A stretch of 64,000 bases of DNA. It comes from Sindora glabra (Eukaryota; Streptophyta; Magnoliopsida; Fabales; Fabaceae). Location: the NCBI GenBank assembly GCA_020226215.1, contig CM035233.1, forward strand, positions 23,501,150 to 23,565,149. Reading direction: 5' to 3'. Shown here in pieces: positions 1 through 12,935 of the stretch. The notes below the pieces were generated by a model that did not search any database, was not told the origin of the DNA, and saw nothing but the letters and a program-made list of their open reading frames with translations. Made by a program: the position numbers and the translations under genes. Positions within the stretch are counted from its first letter, which is position 1; each line of letters starts with the position of its first letter.

Positions 1-2221
1 TTTCTTGTAGTTTTCCTCTTCTCCTTAACCCTAAAATTTGATTTTTATTTCCTTGAAGTCACCTCCCTTTCCTTAAAAATAAAGTGTTAGAAGAAAGAAA
101 AGAATGAATAATTGAGGTGGGTAATAACTTGCTTTCAGGTTACAAGTTGATTGTTGTTGAGGTTTGGTTAAATGTAATAATGTATCCTCTTGTGTGTAAT
201 TGTATTGGCTGCTGAAAAATTTGGCTAAGAAGTTGTTATATGATGTGTGATACTCTTGAATTAAGTAATTTAATTAGAAGAGATGAGGGAAGAAATGTTT
301 TCAATTTTCTATGAAGAAATTGGTTAGATATGTAAGTGAAATTGTTGAAATAGAAATTAGATTTTGCTAATGAAAAACTGTTGAAGTTGGACCATGAAAT
401 TCCTAGGCTTAAAATTATTAAAAATTTAGTTTATTGATGTTTTATGATTCTTTATGTAGTGAAGATGAATTCTAAAAATTTGGGCGAGCTTTAGAGACCT
501 TTGGATAATTTTAGAGAAATTTCCTAAGTTAAGCCATCAATGCCATCCAAAAATAGGGCATCTTCACATTAGTCTTTGTTCTCAAATTTTTTCAAGTACC
601 AAATGATCACAAAAAATTATGAGAAAATTCAAGGTAGTTAGTCAAGGTGTTTTTAATGTTGTGTAAAATTTTCATGGAAATCGAAGTTGATTTGTCACCC
701 AATAAAATTGTGATTTAAAATTGTTCAAGACAGAATCCAAAAATTAGTTAGTTCTATTCACAAAAATTTTTTAGGGGCATCAAATGGTTGAGAAAAATTA
801 TGAAAGAAATTCATAGGAGTTATTCAGAAGGTTAGGTAGTAGAGCCAAAATTTCAAGAATTTTAAAATTCATTTGGTCCTCCAAATAATTCATACCCTTA
901 GACTGCCTCAATAGGATCTAAAACAAGAAAAATCAATGAGCATCCTTGATATTAAGAAAATGAAATTTGGAAAACCCTTGTGTGGAATTTAAATTTATTT
1001 TTATTTAGAATACTAGGACTAATGTTTGGTAATGGAAATTTTCATTGTGATGTAACCATGAAAAAGGGGTAATAGATTTTAAATGTACAATAGCTATCCT
1101 TTAAAAGTGTTACTACACTAAGTGTAACACTTGTGTGACATGAATTCTTTAATGTGTGTATGTGAGTATCCATTAAGAATTGATATGACATTAAGCTTAG
1201 AATGACAAATGAAGCATAAAATACTCATGGTATAGTTGGTATTTTAATACATTCCTCAAAGAAGATCCATAAAAATTGTGGTTGATGCATGTGGCATCCC
1301 ACGATTATTCACTCTACTTGTAAAAATGCCAAAGGGAGATAACATCCTTTGCAGAGAAGGAGAAGAGTGGTTAGTAATGGAGGGAAAAGGTTAATGGCCT
1401 CGGGCCTAGGGTGGTGGGGTATAAGATTAGACCGAAGATATAAGATGACACTGCATACCAACTAATGCCATTTCTTAAAAATAAATATCAGAATTTGAAA
1501 TTTTAATTAAATATAATAACTACAAATAGAAAAGAAATCCTTAGATAGGAAAATCGAAAAAGGAATAACAAGTTATTACTCACTGAGTATGTCTTATACT
1601 CATTCTATTTGTTGTATTAAAATTGTAGGTTCAGATCATGGACCCATGGACACACACTAACACTTACAGAGGATATGCCGCCACTCCTCGAGGGACGTAC
1701 GGATCAACATCCCATTTTGAGATTCAGGACACCCTTACAAATATAAATATTTAGTATCGTGTGAACTTTTAGCTTATGGACACTGAACTAAATGTCCTTG
1801 ATATTTTCTTTCCGTTAATGCAGGTTACCTCAAAGGACAAATCTGGGAGTAACGTGATTCCATCAGTGTCTAGGGTGTTTAGTTCTAGTTCCCCTCTAAA
1901 ATATGACCCGGAAGAGGAGGGCCCTAATCAAGTCAGTGAGTCGGAGGATTAGAGTAAGTGTATCCATGGTACTATAAACTTACTTTACCTTTTGTAAATT
2001 TTTTTTTTGTAATGTGTATATATATATTCTACACTTTATTCTGGTACTTTTAACATTATTGTTATCTGTTTTCTTCTGTACGACTCTAGTACTATATTTT
2101 TCTATTATAAAGGTGTGGGATACTGTATTGTCTTGGAAGGCTAGTAAGGATATCTAATCAATATAGAGTACTACTTAGGTATCTTTATGTCGGTCACGAC
2201 AAAATAAGTCAGGTCATGACA
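1..2221 (+). repeat. 3' part of a long LTR-like repeat, left edge outside window
   Basis: Non-coding repeat-like DNA ending in GTCAGGTCATGACA at 2208-2221, the kind of TGACA terminus also seen at 60142. A block around 1580-1635 (ACTCACTGAGTATG, then a T-rich stretch and an AG followed by GTTCAG) resembles the region near the 3' end of plant gypsy LTRs; a similar block occurs at 59600-59640. Two short open stretches lie inside: 1638-1754 (38 codons, starting MDPWTHTNTY) and 1824-1952 (42 codons, acidic, ending QVSESED), each preceded by an intron-acceptor-like AG. I do not recognise them as a protein family. No PBS follows 2221, so this is a solo or 3' LTR rather than a 5' LTR. The start lies outside the window, so target duplication cannot be tested. 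Confidence 0.3.
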
Positions 2222-4350
2222 TAGATAATGAGCAATTCAAGATAACTCTCTCAAAGAGTAGGAGAAATAAATAAAGTACTTTGAGTCGAAGAATTTTATT
2301 ACAAAGAGCTTAAATCATGATTTTGATAAAAGAAAAAGTCAATTATGTTGAACCATAAATTTCATACTCTTTATATATTGTATTTGAAGTTTTTTAACTT
2401 ATATAAGATACCCAAAATGACTTATTGTCATTTGGAGCAATTAAGAATGAAAAATATATTTTTTTTACCATTACTCTACATGATATTGCACCGAAGTATG
2501 TCTAGAAGGTGATAGTCGACTATTATACTTATGACAGTTAATTTGTAAGACTAACATATCCTAACGTTAACTTTAAAAAGTCATAACTCTTTCATGTTAA
2601 GTATTTAGAGAAAACTACATATCATTGAAAAGATATTTGAATTATTTTCAAATGATATTAGTTTCATACTTATATATTTTGTAATTCTAAAGATATAATT
2701 AGAATAATAAGAAAAGGTCAAAAAATACTAGAATATAGAAAATTAATTTATAGGCTTGACTTGAAAAGTTCATGACTTTTTTATATCTTAGCCATTTTAA
2801 GCAAATAACCTATCCATGAAAATGTTTTTGAGTTTATTTTCATATAAAGCAAGTTTAAAATTAAAGCATTTATAATTGATAAGATGTAGTCAAAAGAGTG
2901 ACAAAGGTTAAAATTAAAAAGACCACTTTTTTTTTTTGAAATATCTTATTAGTTATCTCATAAAAACATGATTGTAGATTATATTTTTAAAACATTTTGA
3001 TCAAGATAGGATTCTAAAAATATGATTAAGTTTTATGTCATAGAAAACTCTATGTTATTAGAAATTTTATGCCTAAAAGGAAAAGTTATACTAATGAAAT
3101 CTTTAAGCTTTCTTAATGCTTTTAAGTTTTCAAAACTTTCATCTTTTAACCCTTCAATACTTGGATCATATTTTCTTTTTTGCCTTTCTTTCTTTTTCTT
3201 CTTGAATGCTAACTTTTCTCATTATTAGACTTTCCTATATGAAGTAAATAAATTTTATAAGTCAAATAGTTATTCCAATTTAATATTTATAGGTATTGAT
3301 ATGCATGATTTAGATATAGAAAATGAAACAAGTTAAGAACATGCATAAGAATTACATCATGTATATTGATCAATTACAAACTTATGTAAGATATAACACT
3401 TTTGGTAAGTAGTCATGCATCATTACTTAAAACATATATATTCACCATTTGTCATATTAAAACTAATCATTAGAGCCTTGGAGCTAACAGGGCTTTTGAT
3501 TAATTATTCTTGAATTAGACTCAAAAGCTTTAGTAAAGACTCTGCTCCTTGAAAATAATACAAACATAAGATTTAGCTTTGTTTAAACATTGTTAAAGGC
3601 TTCTCACCAAGAGTTGGAATTTAGTTTCTCACACTTACATGGAAAGCAATAGAGTGTGCAAAAATTGAACAAATTAATCTTCATATAAAGGATAAAAATG
3701 GACAATTTAATATTTTACAAGGATAAAATTGATATAAAATATTTTATTAAGATGAAAATAAGAAAATTTGAATTTTACAAGCAACAAAAAGGGTGGTTAC
3801 TCTTTAAAAGAATAATATCAATTCGTAAATAAGCATTACAAAAGCTTTTTATATGATTTTTTTTCTAACATTACATTCAATCATTATTTTAACTCTAACA
3901 TTTAGGTTATTATTCTTTTTTTTTCATTTTTAGAAAAAGTTTATAAGTAAAGTTAGTTATTAAATTTGTTACATTCTAAGCAATGTCACCAATTTGATAG
4001 GCACCTTTTTTTTCCATTTCAAATATATAAATGTCACTAATCTTTTTAAAGATTTATTATAATAGTTACACCTTTTTCTCAAATGTCATCCAATGTCTTT
4101 TAATGGCATTATACCTTTCATTGCATTCCGGGCTCAATCCGTTGTCCTTTCATATTTGCATCTAATAGTTTATCTACTCTAACCATTACCCAAAAAAAAG
4201 ATTTATTCTACTACTTAATTATTTAAAATATTTGATAACAAGATTCAAATCTAATATTCAAAGATAACTAGTCTACAATTTCTAATTGTCATGATTCTTT
4301 GATAAATGCATATTTACACTTATATTTTATATGCTTAACTGCTTATTTAT
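2222..4350. other. AT-rich non-coding stretch, nothing recognised
   Basis: No convincing reading frame, terminus, or repeat. An open frame at 3022-3228 (68 codons) is rich in Phe, Leu and Ser from T-rich sequence and shows no family resemblance. Confidence 0.5.
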
Positions 4351-5600
4351 AGAGTATTTTGTGCAAATTCATTGGAAAAAGGTACTTAGATGCTTGGTAT
4401 CTCGTTTTGAGGTTTCAAAGTAACCCATTAAAGAATTAGAAAAGGATCCAGAACTAAAATCATGCAAATTATGGAGAATTGAAGCAAATACATTCATTTG
4501 GCTAAGAACATGGGGTATGGGAACCCTGTGTGGAGGCCCGTGTACCTTTCTGTGTGTCTCAAAGCCTTGCTGAGTAGTTTTTAAGCCCTTCACAAAAGAA
4601 CACGGGGTACGACACGGGCTGTGTCATACCCCGTGTATTTTGCTGATATCAATTTTATGCGGAGAATTTGCACAGGAGGAGAGGGAGAGCCGAAGATTAG
4701 AAAGAAGGCTGTCTGTAAAAACCCTTGGGAGACCTAGAGACATTGAGGGTGACTGCTAGCCTTGGAGGATTGGATTTAAGCGAAGGATTGAAGATTCAAG
4801 CAAGGAATTTGTAGAGCTTCATGACTAATTTAATTCTCCTCTCTATTTTCTGGTTTTGTAATGAACTCATACTAAACTCCAGTACTCAGCTGGGGTAGAC
4901 TTGTTCATGGATTTATGGATTTAATTTTAATACAATCTAGCTTGATTTATTATTAATTTATGATTTGATCATGCTGTTTTGTAATTCAACAACCCAATAC
5001 TTCCGAAATATTGGATTTGTGTAAAGGATTAGTTGATTCTAGGTTAGAATGACCAATTAATTAATCAGACCTTGCATAATCATTGGGAATCTCTATTAGA
5101 CTTAGGAATTAAGCTAATTGGATTCTTTTGCATAAGATGAAATGTCTAAAATTGGATTCTCAAAGCACTATTAATGTAACCTAAGTGAGTGATTACTAGA
5201 GAAATTCTAGGCACTTTATCTATTGGTTAGTAGCTAGTAGCCTTGCAATGAGGTATAGCTTACTTTCAATAATCCAACAATCTAAATTAATAGTAAACTG
5301 GGTTAGAAAGTTATCCTCATTCATAATAAATTGAACAAGGAAACCCCAAAGCTGAGTACATTTTCATCCTATTTGAATTAGATCTTTACTTAACTCATTC
5401 TAGTTTTATTTTCTTTCTTTTTCACAACTAAATTTTGTTTCACATTTTACTTTTAATTCACAATCACAATTAGTACACCTAGATAATTTATCTTGAAATT
5501 TAGTTAGTAATCAATGCTTAATCCCTGTGGAGATGATATCTTTTATACTATAACTCGACCAAACCCGTGCACTTGCGGGATTCATGTTATTCTTATACTT
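4351..5600 (+). repeat. LTR-like remnant with CG-rich hairpin and 'tgcacttgcggg' tail
   Basis: The stretch has the layout of a plant retrotransposon LTR. A block near 4500-4640 carries repeated CACGGGGTA/CCCCGTGT motifs, a purine-rich leader follows near 4670-4810, and a long AT-rich stretch ends near 5520-5590 with a 'ccctgtggagatgatatc' block and GTGCACTTGCGGGATTC. That tail type is familiar from LTRs of Athila/Tat-like gypsy elements; the clade is my inference. No clean TG...CA boundary or target duplication could be fixed, so the limits are approximate. A more decayed region with a similar tail (CACTTGTGGCTG) lies at 31950-32640. Confidence 0.35.
4600..4636. repeat. Perfect-looking CG-rich inverted repeat
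   Basis: ACACGGGGTACGACAC (4600-4615) is followed by a five-base spacer and GTGTCATACCCCGTGT (4621-4636). The arms are 16 bases and complementary except for one position. It is conspicuous in AT-rich surroundings and lies inside the LTR-like remnant. Confidence 0.8.
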
Positions 5601-6235
5601 ACCTAATAATGAATACCAAAATAGTCAACCTCATAATTATTACCCTCTACATAAATACAACAAAATAAGATAAATTTCAATTGTAATAAACAATTATGAA
5701 TTAATATAATATCAAAATTCATATATAATATATATGATTAAAATTAATAAGTCTTGAATACAAATAATAATTATTAATATTACAAATTTCATAAACAATA
5801 ATAAGACTAAGAGTCAATAGCATTAATCATAAGCCATTAGAAGTTCTAACTTTTATTTAGGTTATATATATTGTTATATACACTAAAATTAAGATCAGAA
5901 ATTAAATTTTGAATGTAAGTTAAAAGTTATTAAATAATATAAAATGATAGGATAAATTTATAAAGTTCAATTTAATATATATAAAAGATTTGAAATCTAA
6001 TTTTAGTTCTCACTTTTGGTGCATATATATATATATATATGAGATTTCTTAGTTACTTATTCTTATGGTACTCATTTTGTACTTATAGTTGAGATGTCTT
6101 TGTGGTTTACATACGAAAAGGTAACTTGTTTATTCCAAGTATTTGAGGTGTAATCAAATCTAGCTTTTGCCTTTTGCCTTTCAACAAAATAAAGAAGTCT
6201 ACATATGAAAAAAGGTAATTTGGAAAAGAAAAAAG
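5601..6235. other. AT-rich spacer
   Basis: Very AT-rich, with a short (TA)n run near 6025-6040. No gene or terminus seen. Confidence 0.5.
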
Positions 6236-6749
6236 TGTTAAAGTATTATATGGGCTTCATATTAATTTAATAAATGATAATTAATATTGAAATTTGTTAT
6301 GTGGGCTCTAAATAAAAGTGATAATTTGGATCAAGCCCTGTTCGATATTATAGTTAAATATAGGTTAGTTAGGCATAGATCCTATGATGGGTAGGATCTG
6401 TGATCTAACCTAATTTATTTAAGAGATTCCCTACCTCTAGTAACCAGCCTTGGTCTGGATTTGTCCTATCAAAATATAGAATTGATCCTTTCATCAAAGT
6501 GAGAGAGAAAGGGAGAAAATGAGGTTATTATAAAGGCAATGAGACCTCTTTGATGATAATTTTATGTCTTCCTATGTTACAAATACTAATTCAAATGGTC
6601 TAAGCAATGTAGAATTTAAGGTTAATCACCAATTGGTCCAAATATTTATTGTATCAATTTACATATTTAATCATTTTTTGATTATGCTAATGCTATAATT
6701 AAAAGCTGAAAATCCAAAATTTTAATGTTTAATCTTAATTATTCCATCA
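6236..6749 (+). repeat. 5' LTR of the copia-like non-coding element
   Basis: A 514-bp LTR, TGTTAAAG...CCATCA, matching 10591-11097 along its length. Landmarks shared by both copies include ATCCTATGATGGGTAGGATC, 'taatcaccaattggt' and 'tccaaaattttaat'. Confidence 0.8.
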
Positions 6750-6751
6750 AT

Positions 6752-6769
6752 TGGTATCAAAGCTAGGTT
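6752..6769 (+). promoter_or_regulatory. Primer-binding site (initiator Met tRNA type)
   Basis: TGGTATCAAAGCTAGGTT starts two bases after the LTR. It matches the plant initiator-Met tRNA complement TGGTATCAGAGC with one change in the first twelve bases. Confidence 0.75.
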
Positions 6770-9700
6770 AAGGCTTTAAATTATGGCTAAGTATTTTAGA
6801 ATAAGTTTTAACACACTTTATGATTACGTGTTTATCTCTCTCTCTCTTTCTCTATTTGCCTTTCCTTTATTATTTATGGTGAACCTTTCTAGACATATAT
6901 CATGGCATTAAGTCAATATCTTGTAGGTTTATATGTCTTTAATGGTTGCTTTTGGAGTTGTTGGATTTGATACACATGCATGTTAGTTTATATGGGCATA
7001 TACTGGAAATGTGCTATAGTATATATATGGTTTTGGAAGTATGATGACAGTAATAACCTTTGTATAATATTGTACATATTGGCTGTTGAATGAAAACTTA
7101 CCTAGAATAGAAAGCAACTTGATTGATTCTACAATCTTTGGTGAATTAACATATAAAGTGTTTAGGATGCATGTTGAACATTTGAAATCATGCACATTAT
7201 AATTTTTTAGTTCTCTAGTTTTATGTATATGATTGATTTGAATTGTATGGCTTGTTGTTTAAGTAGAATACTAGAATATGTATGTGTGTTTGGCAAGCAT
7301 ATAATTTATCAAAGATTTAGTAAGGAAGTTAGATGTGTTAGTTCTTATTGAAAAACCTGATAGTGGTCTAGGAGAATGATTATTTTTTATTGGTCCAAAA
7401 AACTTGAAATTGGGCATGGCATCATTCTGAATTTTATTTTAAAAAATAAATAAAAATATATGGAGGTATGGCTTCCTAAAATGGAAAAATTGGGGGGTAA
7501 TCATTTTTTGAAATTACATGTTAACATGTTTTTTAGACCAAATGATTAGTGGGTTAATTTTGAAACATAATTTACAAAGAAATTCAAATGGTTTAAAGGA
7601 AAAAACATGTTTTAGAAGAACCTAGAATTATGTAGGTCTAGTATTTTTTTTTTTGAAAAATTGGATATGATTTTGAGCTCAATTTTTTGGATAAAATTTG
7701 AGTCGATTAGTTGAGAATCATATCTAAGAGTGGCTTTGGATCAAAATCAAAGGAAAATGGTGCAAAAATTGCATTTAGAAAGTCGAGCTTCAAACTAAGT
7801 CATAAATAAGGTCATAGGGCTCAATCTTAGACCTAACAAGCTGAAAAAGATGATGAATAAGCCACGCATGCATGGCCCACACTCAATAATGGCGCATGTA
7901 ATGCATGTGCCACCTTAGGGGCAATTTTTGGTGATATTGATTACATAATTATGCTCCACTCTTTAAGAACATAATTTTAGGCAATTCTTTAGAATTTTTT
8001 GAAATAATTTTTTTTAATAATAATGTTTGCCTAAATTTTTTGAATAATATTTGAAATAATTGTGAGCTAAAATTTTTCCTAGGTAATTCCTATATTATAA
8101 TCTACTTAATGTAATTTTTGTAACAATTTTAGAGACCATTTATGTAATGTAATAATTTTGGAGAATTATTACATTAATTAGGAATTACTGTATACTTATT
8201 AATATGCCACAAAAATTTTATATAATTGTATACATGCCTTATATGAAATTTTGTACAAAATTTGAAAGAAAAAATTTGTTATAAAAATGTACAAGGGAAA
8301 AGCTATATTGGTAATAGTGAATACCCTTCGGTATTATAATATTGATATGGTAAGTTAGCTATAATATGAGTGTAGGGCTAGATATTGTATTCCTAAGATC
8401 TTAAACACCCTTTGATGTTAGGTTTTAGAAGTACAATATTTAACTCTTGTATTATATTATAAGGATTTAAATGCCTTTCGGTATTAGGTCTTATAATGTA
8501 ATACTAATTAATATTGCATAGTATAATTTTATGAGGAAATATTTAGCATGATTAAGTTTTTGACATGCATTAGATGTTTTCGATATTTATTAAATTTTAA
8601 TGTTTATGCAATAAAATTTTAAGATGCTAAAATGGGACATGTTGTATTTGATAGGGCCTAGTTTTAAATGATATATCTAGGGTTTTAAGTATAGAACCTG
8701 CAGTGAGTTTAAATTTGTGTTTAGGGCAAAAATTGAAACACAAAAGGTGTTTTCATTTGAATTAAGTTAATTTAGTGGTCATTTTAGATCAGACTATCAA
8801 ACTAAGTATCATTGAATTGGTAAATACTTAATCTATTTACTTCAAAAAATGAATATCCATGAACTTAGATTAAGCAAAAAAGGGTCATTAATTGATAGAA
8901 TGATCAATAGTGAGGCTAAAGGGCTGTTAAGGTCCATTATGGACATTATTATGGTTTGATTTGATGAAAATATAAAATGATTAGTTTTCTTGAGTTGGCA
9001 TACACTAAATGTTTTCCATTGGATTTATTAACTTTTTAAAAAGTGTTACAAAACTAAAGATGCGTTTTGTTTACATTTTATGTTGTACTAAAAAAACATA
9101 GTATTTTATAAAAAAAAGTTTAATAGTGAAAATTTATTTTGATTAATTATTAAGTTTTAGTAAATAAAATTTTATTTTGAGGTGTTTTAAGGTATATGTT
9201 TTGAAAGAGTTGTTCAAGATTTTGTAAAATTTAAAATTTCAAAGTTTAACCCTAACCAGCATATATGTAGTAGGTTTATAAGTCCAAAATTGTTTATGTG
9301 GTAGGCTTATATTATATAGATCCCAAGGTTATTTAGCTTGTCTCATTTTAATACTAAAAAAATTTAACATGTTAGTATGTTCTCATATTAATTATTCTAG
9401 AAGGATTAAATTTATCAAGCTCAAATAATTTTTAAGTAATAAGGGTTGTCCTATATGTATCGGTTGTAAGTAACTTCTTATTCATTTAGGTCAGTGGTTC
9501 TAGACTACAAATGGTTCTATGTCTAAGTGGTACAATTGTTTACACACTGACTTATTAAAGATCGAAAGATCTCGTATACACAGATTACTCAGACTTATTC
9601 TATATGTTGTCTATGTGATCATAAAATTGTGACTGGGCATGTATTAATAGGTGCTATGTCATGGAATTATTATGTAATAAATTACAGCAAACTCCATTAA

Positions 9701-10011
9701 ATGGTAAGACATGTTGTATGTAATAAATTCCTTATCAAGTAAGTAAAAGTTTTTTTTATCTTTAATCATATTAATGTTATGACAAAACTGCTATTATGGG
9801 TTTTCTCTCAGCAATGAGAAATCTGTCCATGTAAAGGACTTCAATTTGAATACCTATCTATGAAAGAGAAAACACATAAGTATATTACTTATTTTTTCAT
9901 GAATCATATACTCATGGATCCACTAACTAGAAGGCTTAAGGGTAAATATAAAGCATGATCATTTGAATAAAGTGAATTTTCTAAGCCATTTTAGTGTCTT
10001 AGGTTAGTGAG

Positions 10012-10141
10012 AGTTTTGTTGATACGAGCTCATTGATATCCTATGATATGTTTAAGTGAAATAATCATAATTAGATAGTTTTGTTTATATGAGCTCATTA
10101 ATATCCTATGATATGTTTAAGTGAAATAATCATAATGAGAT
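10012..10141 (+). repeat. 65-bp tandem repeat, two copies
   Basis: Copies begin AGTTTTGTT at 10012 and 10077. They share GAGCTCATT, 'atatcctatgatatg' and 'aagtgaaataatcataat' with only a few differences. They lie inside the non-coding copia-like element near its 3' end. Confidence 0.85.
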
Positions 10142-10193
10142 ATTCATGTCTTTGCCATATATTGTGCACATTTTGATTATGGCATGAGAGTAG

Positions 10194-10285
10194 AGATATT
10201 TAGATCTAGTCTTATTATTATGAATAAAGATATTCAGATCTAATCTTATGATTGTAAACAAAGATATTTAGATCTTGACTCATTA
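10194..10285 (+). repeat. 34-bp tandem repeat, about 2.7 copies
   Basis: Units start AGATATTTAGATCT (10194), AGATATTCAGATCT (10228) and AGATATTTAGATCT (10262). This is a second tandem block close to the polypurine tract of the copia-like element. Confidence 0.8.
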
Positions 10286-10579
10286 ATGTGTTGAGACTAT
10301 TGATTCTCATCAGGCATCTTAGGTGGATATTAAGACCATTGTGTAGAGGAATTTACACTTAGTCACATTAAGATAATGTAAATTATGTTATGTATATTAT
10401 ATTTAATCATTTGATCAGCAAGGTGTACGTATTTAAAATATTTAATATTGATATCCTTTTGGATATAGTATTTATTATTGTTGGATGTTTATAATCTTAA
10501 TTAGACTTATAAGTGAAATAATACCATTTTAACATTAATTCTTTCCAAGTGGTTATCATTTATAAATTAATATGGGCCC

Positions 10580-10590
10580 AAGTGGGAGAT
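10580..10590 (+). promoter_or_regulatory. Polypurine tract of the copia-like element
   Basis: AAGTGGGAGAT directly before the TGTTAAG start of the 3' LTR. This purine run is the expected plus-strand primer site of Ty1/copia-type elements. Confidence 0.8.
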
Positions 10591-11097
10591 TGTTAAGATA
10601 TTATATGAGCCTCACATTAATTTAATAAATGACAATTAATATTAGAATTTGTTATATAGGCTCTAAATAAAAGTGACAATTTGGATTGGATCCTATTCAA
10701 TATTATAACTAGGTCTGGGTTAGTTAGGCATGGATCCTATGATGGGTAGGATCATGATCCAACATGATTTATTTAAGAGGTCTTTTATTTGTAATAACCA
10801 ACCCTAGTTTGGATTTGCCCCATTAGAATGCAAAATTAATCCCCTTATCAAAGTAAAAGAAAGAAAAAGGAGGTCACCATAGAGTAGTAAGACCTCTATA
10901 ATAATAATTTTATGTCTTCTTATGTTGTAAATATTAGTTTAGATGGTATGAGGAAGGAAGAATTTAAGATCAATCACCAATTGGTCTAAGTATTTATTGT
11001 ATTAGTTTACATAATTAATCATTTCTTGATTGTGCTCATGCCATAATTGAAAGCTAAAAATCCAAAATTTTAATATTTAATGTTAATTATTCCATCA
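10591..11097 (+). repeat. 3' LTR of the copia-like non-coding element
   Basis: A 507-bp repeat of 6236-6749, TGTTAAGAT...CCATCA. Most differences from the 5' copy are transitions. Confidence 0.8.
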
Positions 11098-12935
11098 AGA
11101 AATTAATGAGAGTTGAAGTTAAAGATAGATGAATGAGGCACAATGTAGTTAAAGCTTAATAGGTTCCTTTCAACTCATTACCAATTGCACTGGAGATCAT
11201 CAATGATTATAAAGTAATGGTGATTAGAGGCCATTCATGGCAATAAAGTTACTTTCCATAGCCTTTTTTGTCCAGGATGGATTTTTATGGCTTCTTTGGT
11301 AAACAAATTGACTTTTACTTTCCCTAATGCTATAGAAAATGTTATGGCTATTTTTCATCTAGACCTTTCTTAACATTTTACCTATCAGTGGTGGAAAATG
11401 TAGGATTAAGTATTTATTTGTTTGTTGAAATACACTCTTGCAAATTTGAAATATGGAATTGAAATGTGTAGCTTTCTCTCATATAACTAAAAATGAGGTA
11501 GTACTAGGTTGAACTAAACATTTAGATTAATTACAATGGTGGAAATTTGGAGAGAATGGAATAGTTCATAAAGTGTAAATAGTTGGACAATTGATCCATA
11601 CCTCTATTATAACAACACCTACTTTCATTTTTAAGGATCCTTGTAATAAATGCCTTAGAATACATATGTTGTGTCCACTAAAATAGAGCAATCATTTATG
11701 TAACATAACCTATCACAACACCTACACATCCTTGTAACCTAATAAAAATTATCCAATTTTTGGTAAATTATTGAGATGAACTCTAACGATTATGCCATTA
11801 CTTAGTTGCCATATAATGATAATGATTCGTATTAAAAATTAAGTGTCTGATTTCCTAAAGTCAATGCTAATGATACCTAATAAAACATATTAGTTGTATT
11901 AAAAAAAGTTTGCAAAACCAAACTCATGGAAAATGAGGTTTTAGTTAAAAGGTAAATCTTATTCTTCTTTTAAGATAAGTCTACAAGCTATTCCAACATG
12001 TTTGCAAACAAGTTATTTAATCCTTAAATAGATGAGTACTTTCAAATTAATAGACCACCAACTATCACATTTTCATAGATATAGAGTAGATTATTTGATG
12101 ATTATAACATTTATTACTTTAAAAAGTATTTTATATATGATGACATCTATAATTCAAAATCTATCTAAAGTAGTAGAAGTTATGCAACTGTTATATATGT
12201 TTAATTGTCTATTCAAGGTTAAGATGATCACTATCCTAAGTCTTTTTACTTTTCCCTCTTTTTACAAAATAACCTTCATATATGCAATGCCATTATAATT
12301 TTTAATGAATAGTCAACATAGTGAGTTTAAAATAGGAGTATATAAAGGGAAAAAGAATGCTTTATTAGCATTAGAAATTACCACTAAATCATCTCATCAT
12401 AACCATGCATGGGAGTAAAAAACACAAAATTTTTCATTATAGAAATTGCAAGAGATCTTGAAAGCAACCATTGATAAAAATGCCTACAATGACTAAAGCA
12501 TTTTTTTTAATAAAGGCAAAAAAATAAATAAGGTTATTTTGTATACAACTACTATGTTTTTCTTTGAGATTATATGTCATGCATCAGTATAGGAAAAGAG
12601 AAATGGTTACTTAATATGAAATTACCTACAATGTTTATTGTTTTCAATCCTATTAGTCTTCCAAATGCTAAAGGATATGGAACAAGAGATGGGTTAACCA
12701 TTCACCTTGCAAGAGATGTTGCAATTATATATGATATTGTTTCAAATTTTCAATAGTAGCTCATATTAGCAAGGTTAACGACCTATTTAGAATAAGGAAA
12801 TGAGAAAAATTAACAACGAAACTACAATCTTATAAGATAGATCTAGTTGAGATTATTGTTTTTACCATCTTTGTCAAAAAAAAGGATCACTAATAATGAT
12901 GGTTAAATTTATTCTTTACACTTTAGGATTCTATT
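11098..12935. other. AT-rich stretch without recognised gene
   Basis: Open frames at 12032-12298 (88 codons) and 12574-12756 (60 codons) resemble no family I know and lack supporting context. Because an RNase H-like remnant follows, this could hold the eroded upstream part of a non-LTR retrotransposon, but I could not find RT motifs. Confidence 0.45.

Larger units (their letters stand above)
6236..11097 (+). mobile_element. Copia-like LTR element without coding capacity (LARD-like)
   Basis: Two direct repeats of about 510 bp (6236-6749 and 10591-11097) begin TGTTAA and end CCATCA. The first is followed by a primer-binding site (TGGTATCAAAGCTAGGTT at 6752) and the second is preceded by a polypurine tract AAGTGGGAGA. 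The 'aagtgggagat-tgtt' junction is the usual 3' LTR junction of Ty1/copia elements. The 3.8-kb interior shows no gag, protease, integrase or RT motif in any frame I read, only short frames broken by stops. It holds two tandem repeat blocks near its 3' end. It therefore looks like a large retrotransposon derivative that relied on proteins from another element. The LTRs differ at roughly one base in eight to ten by eye, so it is old. Flanking bases (AAAAG/AGAAA) do not give a convincing target duplication. Confidence 0.75.

Noticed and set aside
3022..3228. 68-codon open frame
   Set aside because: T-rich, Phe/Leu/Ser-biased, no context.
4369..4593. 74-codon minus-strand open frame
   Set aside because: Lies within the LTR-like remnant, no family resemblance.
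12574..12756. 60-codon open frame with ordinary-looking composition
   Set aside because: No recognisable family, no promoter or neighbour support; chance length in this DNA.
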